From positions 1 to 5,157 of the forward strand of contig JAKANW010000284.1 in assembly GCA_021823555.1 (NCBI GenBank): DNA of 5,157 bases. Reading direction: 5' to 3'. The stretch is from Chloroflexota bacterium. Its GTDB lineage: Bacteria > Chloroflexota > Anaerolineae > Anaerolineales > Villigracilaceae. The position numbers and the translations under genes are program-made. This document shows, piece after piece, positions 1 through 5,157 of this stretch (position 1 is the first letter of the stretch; each line of letters begins with the position of its first letter). The notes beneath the pieces were generated by a model that saw nothing but the letters and a program-made list of their open reading frames with translations, searched no databases and was not told the origin of the DNA.

Positions 1-978
1 GAGCGGTGAATCCTTGGAGACAACTTTGATAATGCCTCCGATACCCATCAGCGGCGCATAGAACACCATGCGCACCATCATCATGACCACCATCTGGATT
101 TGGGTCACGTCATTGGTCGTGCGTGTGATAAGCGAGGCCGTGGAAAATTTATCGAACTCCGTGCTGGAGAAATGTTCAACTTTCTCGAATACATCGCGGC
201 GCATATCGCGCGCCATTCCAGCGGCGATCTTGGCGGAGAGGAAACCCACGATGACGGTACATATCACTGACATCAGGGTCAGCAGTAACATCCAACCGCC
301 AGTGCTCAAGATGTAATTATTCTGCAGTTTGTCGGTGTTCATGCCGAGCGCTTTGTATTCGTTCTTGACCGCGCCGATGGCGGCCTGCACGATCATGCTG
401 TTGCCTAGCGCGGCAAATTTCTGATCCATGACGCTGGTAATCTGCGAGAGCTGGCTGGTGGGAAGCTGGCCCAACATGGTGAACACATCCACGCCTGCGG
501 GAAGTTTGCTTAGGTCAAAGCCGCCAAAGGCCGCGCCCATTTGCGATGCCTTGGTTGGGTCCGCCAGCGCCTGCTCGATCCCGGAAACGGCCAAAAGTGC
601 GCGGGCCATAATCGGGTTGATGCGGTTCATCTCCGCCTGGCTGATCTTGTTCAACACGTAAACGGGTTCCGTGGCAAGGACCGGATATTCCTTGAGGTAG
701 GTTGCGTAGTTGGGTGAGCGGCTGTCTACCAGGGTGTAGTCGGCCAGCACGGAGGCCTTGTCGGATGCGCTCAAGAAGATGGTCACCCGGTTCATCTCGC
801 TTTGGCGGATGGCCACCGGCACGGCATTTTCCACGCCGCCCTGCTGAATACCGGTGTTGACGATGCGCGAAAGATAATCGGGCAGTGCCAGGTCAAAGTT
901 TGCCTGGGCAAACAAAAGCGCAATGGCAAGCAAAATCATCCACAGATAAGGCTTGGTATATTTGGCTAGTTTAAGCAT
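1..978 (-). CDS. ABC exporter, membrane-domain part (partial, 3' end outside window)
   Basis: This is the N-terminal 326 residues of an ABC-type export protein (permease fused to ATPase); the gene runs off the left edge. The frame is open from the ATG at 978. The first transmembrane helix is about residues 11-28 and is followed by the family-typical stretch LPDYLSRIVNTGIQQGG (33-48). An unusually long, mostly hydrophilic segment of about 180 residues (46-225) comes before the second membrane helix (about 226-247). Then comes the classic intracellular-loop region with RDMRRDVFEKVEHFS and, at 286-290, the RTTND motif that couples the membrane domain to the ATPase. The Walker A, signature and Walker B motifs are expected beyond the window. 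From family knowledge, such proteins pump drugs, lipids or peptides out of the cell and often work as heterodimers with a second ABC subunit encoded next door; that neighbour would lie to the left. The substrate is unknown. The gene follows the MarR gene by 36 bp, so co-transcription is likely. Confidence 0.93.
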   Translation of the reverse strand, partial: MLKLAKYTKPYLWMILLAIALLFAQANFDLALPDYLSRIVNTGIQQGGVENAVPVAIRQSEMNRVTIFLSASDKASVLADYTLVDSRSPNYATYLKEYPVLATEPVYVLNKISQAEMNRINPIMARALLAVSGIEQALADPTKASQMGAAFGGFDLSKLPAGVDVFTMLGQLPTSQLSQITSVMDQKFAALGNSMIVQAAIGAVKNEYKALGMNTDKLQNNYILSTGGWMLLLTLMSVICTVIVGFLSAKIAAGMARDMRRDVFEKVEHFSSTEFDKFSTASLITRTTNDVTQIQMVVMMMVRMVFYAPLMGIGGIIKVVSKDSPL

Positions 979-989
979 GTATGATTGTG

Positions 990-995
990 CTCCTC
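990..995 (-). promoter_or_regulatory. Ribosome binding site of the ABC exporter gene
   Basis: On the minus strand the sequence GAGGAG lies 11 bases before the ATG at 978, in the 36-bp gap after the MarR stop codon. The spacing is slightly long but acceptable. It supports both the chosen start and independent translation of this gene within the operon. Confidence 0.65.
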
Positions 996-1014
996 ACGAG
1001 ATCAATTTTTGGTT

Positions 1015-1464
1015 TCATGATTCCTTGTCTATTTCCTTTGCTTTTTCGGTGAGTATCTCGAAGGCTTCCGAAATTTTAGCTTGCTCGTCCGGATTCAATT
1101 TCTCGATCAGGTGATCCATCCAGCGATAGTGTTCCTGGATGCCATTCTCCACGAGCTTGACGCCGGCCGGGGAGAGCTTCAAGGTTTTGGCGCGCCGGTC
1201 GTTGGGATCTTCGTCGCGTTCGAGATAGCCCGCGTGGACCAGCTTGTCGACCAATTGGCTGGCCGCCGCCGCGGTGATGTCGAAGCGCCCGCTGATTTGG
1301 GAGAGTCCGCACGGGCCGCGGTAATTCAACTGCATCATGATGTTCATCTGCTGCATCGAGAGGCCCGTGGATTTGGCGAAACGGCTCCAACCGCGCATCG
1401 AGCGGTGCATGAACATGCTCATCCATTTACGCATGGATTGGGAAGTTTTGGAAGATTGAGTCAT
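1015..1464 (-). CDS. MarR-family transcriptional repressor
   Basis: This is a complete 149-residue protein, the usual length for MarR regulators, which are dimeric winged-helix DNA-binding proteins that typically repress nearby efflux genes and let go of DNA on binding a small molecule. After an N-terminal helix (about 10-33), LSMQQMNIMMQL (35-46) starts the wHTH fold. GLSQISGRFDITAAAASQLV (53-72) carries the helix-turn-helix, with the recognition helix at about 63-78. RDEDPNDRRAKTLKLSPAG (83-101) is the wing, with the family-typical D-x-R-R pair at 89-91. A C-terminal dimerisation helix pair follows (about 102-145). The ATG at 1464 is supported by AGAGGG seven bases upstream. The N-terminus is rich in methionine (nine in the first 44 residues) and there is a single cysteine, C52; whether either matters is unknown. 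The gene lies just upstream of an ABC exporter gene in the same direction, so its likely role is to control that exporter and itself. The ligand cannot be read from the sequence. Confidence 0.95.
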   Translation of the reverse strand: MTQSSKTSQSMRKWMSMFMHRSMRGWSRFAKSTGLSMQQMNIMMQLNYRGPCGLSQISGRFDITAAAASQLVDKLVHAGYLERDEDPNDRRAKTLKLSPAGVKLVENGIQEHYRWMDHLIEKLNPDEQAKISEAFEILTEKAKEIDKES

Positions 1465-1488
1465 AGTTAAGCCCTCTTTTTAGTTAAG
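1464..1488. repeat. Pair of TAGTTAAG direct repeats in the MarR leader
   Basis: The octamer TAGTTAAG occurs at 1464-1471 and again at 1481-1488 on the plus strand, 17 bp apart start to start. The second copy contributes the left arm of the TTAAG-N4-CTTAA palindrome. The first overlaps the ATG and lies beside the ribosome binding site, so it could be a second half-site for the repressor. This is seen directly in the sequence; the role is inference. Confidence 0.5.
1472..1477 (-). promoter_or_regulatory. Ribosome binding site of the MarR gene
   Basis: AGAGGG on the minus strand lies seven bases before the ATG at 1464. This is a good Shine-Dalgarno match at good spacing, and it fixes the start of the MarR gene. 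Confidence 0.8.
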
Positions 1489-1497
1489 AGCGCTTAA
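1484..1497. promoter_or_regulatory. Probable MarR operator (palindrome TTAAG-N4-CTTAA)
   Basis: TTAAGAGCGCTTAA has perfect 5-bp inverted arms around a 4-bp centre. It lies immediately downstream of the proposed -10 box, over the expected transcription start, which is where a bound repressor would block initiation. MarR proteins bind short palindromes of about this size, commonly in their own promoter. I infer that the adjacent MarR protein binds here to repress itself and the exporter. Confidence 0.55.
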
Positions 1498-1498
1498 A

Positions 1499-1525
1499 TT
1501 TATACGCGGGCGTGATTTTCGTCAA
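1499..1525 (-). promoter_or_regulatory. Probable sigma-70-type promoter of the MarR-exporter operon
   Basis: Read on the minus strand, TTGACG (1525-1520) is a five-of-six match to the -35 box, and TATAAA (1504-1499) is a five-of-six match to the -10 box, with a 15-bp spacer. The spacer is two bases shorter than ideal; using ATAAAT or TAAATT as the -10 gives 16 or 17 bp. The promoter points into the MarR gene, with the start site expected near 1492. Confidence 0.6.
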
Positions 1526-1535
1526 GGACTTCCCC

Positions 1536-1557
1536 ATTAGAGAACTATTAGAAAACT
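1536..1557. repeat. 11-bp tandem direct repeat upstream of the MarR promoter
   Basis: ATTAGAGAACT (1536-1546) is followed at once by ATTAGAAAACT (1547-1557), with one mismatch. The unit length equals about one turn of DNA. The block ends 10 bp before the -35 box, in a typical position for an activator, and it overlaps the stop codon of the upstream large gene. Two-site direct repeats of this period are a known mode of response-regulator binding (OmpR/PhoB type). Function here is inference. Confidence 0.45.
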
Positions 1558-4500
1558 ATGGTAAGGTTTTGATCTTCTCTGCGATAATGTCCGCGGCGAT
1601 CTGCTCTAAATCAGATTTGGTTTGGGCAGAAACGAGCGCGTCAAGATGATGGAATGGCGAGAGGCCGACTTCCCCGGTCTCCAGCGTACCCACATGGATG
1701 CCCCCGCTAAACGTGGCGGAGACAATCGCATCCGAGGCGCGCACAACGCTGACGTCGAATCGTTTCTCGACGCTGGTCAGGACGACATCGGCAAACTCCG
1801 GGAAGGTTACAGCCCAATCGTTGTCCACGCCGACCAGCCAGGCATTGCCGTGCTCTCGCACTTCCGCACCCGCGCCCCAACCCACGCTGTTCCCCGCAAC
1901 CGGGAGAATGACATCCGCCCCATCGTCCAGCAATTGACGCGTCAGGCGTCTGCCTTCGGTGGTGCAGCAAAATCCGCCGACGAACAAGCCCTCATGCTTT
2001 TGTGCATCCCAGCCAAGGACTTCCACTTTGGTTCCGTTTTTCTGGTTGTAGTAATCCACGCCGAGGGCAAAACCGTCCATGAAATCCGTCACGGGCAGAA
2101 TGTCGACCCCGCCGAACACGCCCACTTTGCCGGTCTTCGTGACCGAGGCGGCCGCGTATCCAGCCAGAAAGGCGGCCTGATCCGTGGCGTAGACCTGATT
2201 CCAGATGTTATCGAGAGGCGGATCATAAACGAAATCCATCATCATGAAGCGTCGATCTGGATTCGTCTCGGCTGCATTTCGCATCGGCTCGAACAGGGCA
2301 ACAGGCGCGACGATCAATCTGCAATCCGCATTCACTAGGACGCGCATGTTCTTCTCGAAATCGGAGGTGGAGGCAGATGGAAGGGCGGTGGCCTGCCAGC
2401 CGTGCAGACCGGCGGCGTCCTGCAACCCTTTGTACATCAGCGCGTTGAAGTAGTTATCGTTCAGGCCGCCGGTGTTGGTTACCATGCAAATTCGTCCATT
2501 GGCGGTTGGAGGCAGCGGCGTGCCCGCTGGCGTGGGAACCGCCGGGGCACAGGCTTCGGTCACCCGATGCAAATATTTCTGGCACTCGGCGCTCGTCAGG
2601 GAACGCGTGACGCGCGTGCGCGCCAACGCGGCGAGATCTTCCACGCTCAGGAAATAGACGTGCACCCCTGCGTCACCGCTGACGGCGAGGCGCTTTCCAT
2701 CCGGGCTGAATGACAGACTGTCGAGGCCGGAACCGTCTCCAAAAAACGTGAGTTGTTCCAGGCCCGTCTCGGCGCTCCATAATTTGGCCGCACCGTCGCG
2801 GCTGGCCGTGGCAACCCGCTCTCCGTCGGGACTGAACGCAACGGCTGTGACCGCGTTGTTGTGGCTGTCCAACGTAAACAATTCCCTGCCCGTCTTTGCA
2901 TCCCAGATTTTTGCGGACCCGTCCAGGCTGGCCGTGCCAAGAAGATTCCCATCGGGACTGAACGCCACAGACGCGACCGAATCGGTGTGGCCGCGCAAAG
3001 TGAGCACGCCCTTGTTGGTGGTCATGTCCCAAACTTTTGCCGTCCCATTCTGGATGCCGGTGAGGAGGCGCTGTCCATCCGCGCTGAACGCAACAGATTT
3101 CACTTCGGCGGGGAGTTCCAACGTCGCTAGCAACTGCGGATTTTTCACGTCCAGGATATTCCAAATTTTGACTCGGTAATTGTCGCTGGCCGTGGCAAGA
3201 CGCGCGCCGTCCGGGCTGAATGCGAGCGCATTGATTCGGGCGGTGTGGGCCTGCCACGCGAACAGTTCCTTGCCCGACCCCGCCTCCCACAAAGCGACGT
3301 TGGAGTTTTCATCTGCGGTCGCGAGGATTTTTCCATCCGGGCTGAGACTCGCAACAACAACCGCTGCCCGATCTGAAAACGTCCGGAGCTGATTGCCGGT
3401 GACCACATCCCAAATGGCCGCCGCGCCGTTCGCGGTTCCCGCGAGACGCGCACCATCCGGGCTGAATCCGATTTGGGTGACCGACGGCCCGGACAGGGCG
3501 AGCACTTCGCTGCCCGGCGAGACATCCCAAATCCGCACTGAGCCATCGTCGCTACCGCTCGCCAGATATTTTCCATCCGGGGTGAAGGCCAGGCCATAAA
3601 CCGCGCCGTTGTGCCCGGCGAGCGTGAACAATTCCCTGCCGGAGGCCGCATCCCACATTTTTATTCTGCGATCCCCGCTGCCGGTGGCCAGGTGCGTCCC
3701 ATCTGGGCTGAACGCGACCGCGTAGATCGTGTTGGTGTGCCCGGTCATGGTCAATTGTTTTTCACCGGTTTCCTCATCCCACACAAACTCCTCATTTCCA
3801 CTGACGGTGGCGACGCGTTTGCCATCCGGGCTAAAGGTGGCGGTCCAAACCAGACTTGGATGATTTAATTCCAGCAGTTCCCTCCCCGTACGCGCGTTCC
3901 AGAGGCGGGCGGTTCCATCGTCGCTTGTGGTCAGCAGACGCGTCCCATCGGGACTGAAAAACGCATAGGACACATAATCCGTGTGGCCGGGAAAATTGAC
4001 CAATTCCTTGGCTGTCCGCAGATCCCAAATGCGTGGCAGGTTGACCGGTGTGACCGTGGCGAGGTGCGTTCCATCCGGGCTGAACGCGACCCCGTCGCCC
4101 GCGTCAATTGGACCGGGGAGCGGGATCTCAATTCCGCTATCGGCATCCCACAACTTGACGTTTCCATCCGACAGGACAGTGGCCAGCTGGTCCCGATCCG
4201 GTCGAAAGGCCACCGCGTGTCCGCTGACCGCAAGCAAAAACTTTCCCGTAGCTGAATCCCAAACTTTCACCGACCCGTCCGCGCTGGCCGAAGCGAGACG
4301 TTTTCCGTCCGGGCTGAAAACCACATTGACGGCTGCGCCTGACTCATGCGCAGGAATCACCAACCGCACGCGCGAAGTCATGACCGATTGGTGTAAAGCA
4401 TCCTCGGCCTCAAGTGTATTTCCCCTGGACACCGCCTCCAAAGCCAGCAGCACGCTGCGCTCGGGATCCACATCCAAATTGCTGATGGAGGCCGCGGCCA

Positions 4501-5157
4501 GCTCGCGCGAGGCGGCCAGTTGACCGGCGGCGTGCGCCTGCCAACCCAAATAAACGGCGGCCAGCGCCATCAGGATGGCAACAATGAACGCGGCCGCAAA
4601 ATAGTAGGAACGCTTTCGCAGTTGTCCTGCGGCATGAACCTGCTCCTCGGCGCGTCTCCGTTCCACTTCTGCCAATTTTTGGGCCGCCTCCAACTCGCGC
4701 TGACGCTGGGCCTCCTTTTCAATGGCCTCGCTTTCTGCCAAAGATTGCGAGGCTTCCAAAAATTCGTGCTCCAGCGCGTTCATCTCATCGAAATGATCGG
4801 AAGCCCATTCGCGTGCCTGCGCCAACCGCGCTCCTCGATACAACACATCCGACTCGCGGCTGCGCGACTCCCACTCCTGCGCGAACTCGGTCAAGTGACG
4901 ATGCAGACGCAACCCTTCGCGATTGTCCTCCAACCAGCCTCGCAACGTGGGCCATTCGCGGATCAAGGCTTCGTGCGCCACCTCGGCGGAATTCTCGCTG
5001 GTGATGATCAAGCGTGCATCGGCCAGCGCCTTCAACACGGTCTGGGTGGTGGCCGTCTCCTCGGGTTTCAGGATCAACTCGGTGAAACTTGCCCGGCGGC
5101 GTGTGTCGCCGGTGGCAGTCTCGTCGCCCAATTCCGTCAGGCGCAGAAAGATACGGC
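1556..5157 (-). CDS. STAND NTPase - WD40 - BMP/PnrA-type binding domain fusion protein (partial, 5' end outside window)
   Basis: This is the C-terminal 1199 residues of a giant multidomain protein, with the frame open to the right edge. Residues are numbered here from the codon at 5131 (a TTG), which is not the true start: coding sequence of the same style (RIFLRLTEL) continues upstream of it. Order of parts: winged-helix end of an nSTAND1-type NTPase region (1-about 120), shown by VLKALADARLI and AHEALIREWPTLRGWL; a charged coiled coil (about 120-172); one membrane helix (177-197) preceded by RKR; a helical spacer (about 204-258) with DPERSVLLALEAV; 14 WD40 blades (262-830); a linker with two cysteines and a proline-rich tract (830-879); and a complete BMP/PnrA-like solute-binding domain (880-1190). 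STAND proteins are ATP-driven signalling switches and WD40 propellers are their usual sensor or binding part. The BMP domain normally serves ABC importers of nucleosides and is unusual here. I infer a membrane receptor with its sensor outside the cell. The NTPase motifs themselves (Walker A and B) are not in the window, so the NTPase call rests on the flanking region. The start and any N-terminal effector domain are unknown. Confidence 0.92.
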   Translation of the reverse strand, partial: RIFLRLTELGDETATGDTRRRASFTELILKPEETATTQTVLKALADARLIITSENSAEVAHEALIREWPTLRGWLEDNREGLRLHRHLTEFAQEWESRSRESDVLYRGARLAQAREWASDHFDEMNALEHEFLEASQSLAESEAIEKEAQRQRELEAAQKLAEVERRRAEEQVHAAGQLRKRSYYFAAAFIVAILMALAAVYLGWQAHAAGQLAASRELAAASISNLDVDPERSVLLALEAVSRGNTLEAEDALHQSVMTSRVRLVIPAHESGAAVNVVFSPDGKRLASASADGSVKVWDSATGKFLLAVSGHAVAFRPDRDQLATVLSDGNVKLWDADSGIEIPLPGPIDAGDGVAFSPDGTHLATVTPVNLPRIWDLRTAKELVNFPGHTDYVSYAFFSPDGTRLLTTSDDGTARLWNARTGRELLELNHPSLVWTATFSPDGKRVATVSGNEEFVWDEETGEKQLTMTGHTNTIYAVAFSPDGTHLATGSGDRRIKMWDAASGRELFTLAGHNGAVYGLAFTPDGKYLASGSDDGSVRIWDVSPGSEVLALSGPSVTQIGFSPDGARLAGTANGAAAIWDVVTGNQLRTFSDRAAVVVASLSPDGKILATADENSNVALWEAGSGKELFAWQAHTARINALAFSPDGARLATASDNYRVKIWNILDVKNPQLLATLELPAEVKSVAFSADGQRLLTGIQNGTAKVWDMTTNKGVLTLRGHTDSVASVAFSPDGNLLGTASLDGSAKIWDAKTGRELFTLDSHNNAVTAVAFSPDGERVATASRDGAAKLWSAETGLEQLTFFGDGSGLDSLSFSPDGKRLAVSGDAGVHVYFLSVEDLAALARTRVTRSLTSAECQKYLHRVTEACAPAVPTPAGTPLPPTANGRICMVTNTGGLNDNYFNALMYKGLQDAAGLHGWQATALPSASTSDFEKNMRVLVNADCRLIVAPVALFEPMRNAAETNPDRRFMMMDFVYDPPLDNIWNQVYATDQAAFLAGYAAASVTKTGKVGVFGGVDILPVTDFMDGFALGVDYYNQKNGTKVEVLGWDAQKHEGLFVGGFCCTTEGRRLTRQLLDDGADVILPVAGNSVGWGAGAEVREHGNAWLVGVDNDWAVTFPEFADVVLTSVEKRFDVSVVRASDAIVSATFSGGIHVGTLETGEVGLSPFHHLDALVSAQTKSDLEQIAADIIAEKIKTLP
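1559..2494 (-). other. BMP/PnrA-like solute-binding domain of the large fusion protein
   Basis: Residues 880-1190 form a full-length periplasmic-binding-protein fold of the BMP (basic membrane protein, PnrA/TmpC) family. It starts as a strand, RICMVTNTGG, followed by LNDNYFNALMYKGL, which matches the family opening (V-x-D-T-G-G-x-x-D-x-S-F-N). DGADVILPVAG, GVDNDW (1101-1106) and LTSVEK (1118-1123) match the later family landmarks; these parts line the ligand cleft in known members. The first aspartate of the opening motif is asparagine here (N886). Characterised relatives bind purine nucleosides. No signal peptide or lipobox precedes the domain, because it is delivered as part of the fusion. 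The ligand is not predictable from this. Confidence 0.85.
2640..4348 (-). repeat. Fourteen WD40 repeats (two seven-bladed propellers)
   Basis: Fourteen consecutive blades carry the core FSPDG...LAT.S.DG....WD. On the plus strand the SPDG blocks centre near 2702, 2828, 2954, 3080, 3212, 3338, 3458, 3578, 3704, 3827, 3950, 4076, 4199 and 4310. Spacing is always a multiple of three and mostly 120-126 bp (40-42 codons), with one short step of 111 bp between the first two blades. The 12-base block tccatccgggct is identical in three blades and nearly so in most others. Fourteen blades fit two complete seven-bladed propellers. Divergent blades are number 2 (FRPDRD in place of FSPDG), number 8 (short, no GH dipeptide before it) and number 14 (YFL in place of WD). 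Confidence 0.92.
4541..4603 (-). other. Single transmembrane helix of the large fusion protein
   Basis: Residues 177-197 (YFAAAFIVAILMALAAVYLGW) are a continuous hydrophobic segment with aromatic residues at both ends. The N-terminal flank holds RKR and a highly charged coiled coil, and the C-terminal flank (QAHAAGQLAAS) has little positive charge. By the positive-inside rule the N-terminal NTPase side is cytoplasmic, and the WD40 and BMP domains are outside. This is the only clear membrane segment in the visible part of the protein. Confidence 0.8.

Noticed and set aside
68..661. Two short plus-strand frames at 68-316 and 428-661
   Set aside because: Both lie opposite the ABC exporter coding sequence, whose minus-strand translation is clearly family-like; they are shadows.
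1081..1470. 129-codon plus-strand frame opposite the MarR gene
   Set aside because: The minus-strand frame is a textbook MarR protein with a ribosome binding site; the plus-strand one has neither recognisable domain nor start signal.
1533..1561. Possible terminator hairpin CCATTAG...CTATGG after the large gene
   Set aside because: The arms pair only with a bulge, the loop is about 15 bases and no T-run follows on the minus strand, so it does not look like an intrinsic terminator.
1622..2338. 238-codon open frame on the plus strand opposite the BMP domain
   Set aside because: It lies antisense to a clearly conserved domain, has no recognisable family and is explained by codon bias of the minus-strand gene.
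1556..2496. BMP domain as a separate gene starting at an internal ATG near 2486
   Set aside because: The frame is continuous with the WD40 region, the internal methionine falls inside the first strand of the domain, and there is no signal peptide or lipobox.
3981..4523. 180-codon open frame on the plus strand opposite the WD40 region, with repeated PSGL motifs
   Set aside because: Its repeats are the reverse complement of the FSPDG blocks of the WD40 gene; it is a shadow frame.
5129..5131. TTG codon at 5131 as the start of the large gene
   Set aside because: The same frame stays open to the right edge and the upstream residues (RIFLRLTEL) belong to the conserved STAND-protein region, so the real start lies beyond the window.

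Overview
The window reads as a moderately GC-rich bacterial fragment, most likely from a Chloroflexota (Anaerolineae-like) genome. This is a judgement from protein style, not a database result. The long STAND-NTPase/WD40 protein, with its characteristic AHEALIREWP-type helix, EC-QKYLH linker and fused substrate-binding domain, and an ABC exporter subunit with a large insert after the first membrane helix, are both of a kind I associate with that phylum. The exporter type also occurs in Firmicutes.

All supported genes are on the minus strand, so they are read from the right edge to the left. (1) From the right edge to 1556 is the 3' part of a very large gene. Its product has the end of a STAND (nSTAND1-type) NTPase region, a coiled coil, one membrane helix, 14 WD40 blades and a C-terminal BMP/PnrA-type solute-binding domain. 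The N-terminus and NTPase core lie beyond the window. (2) Positions 1465-1555 are a 91-bp gap. It holds a good promoter, a TTAAG-N4-CTTAA palindrome just downstream of the -10, and an 11-bp tandem direct repeat upstream of the -35. (3) Positions 1015-1464 encode a MarR-family repressor. (4) After 36 bp comes the 5' part of an ABC exporter gene (978 to the left edge, cut before its ATPase domain).

The MarR gene and the exporter gene look like a standard self-regulated efflux operon: the repressor probably binds the palindrome over its own start site and controls itself and the exporter. The large upstream gene is the unusual part. It looks like a one-piece transmembrane receptor in which an outside ligand-binding domain and two WD40 propellers are joined through one membrane helix to a cytoplasmic STAND switch. 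I see no strong terminator between it and the MarR promoter, so some read-through is possible, but no functional link between receptor and exporter is shown by the sequence. No RNA gene, insertion sequence, CRISPR array or tRNA was seen.
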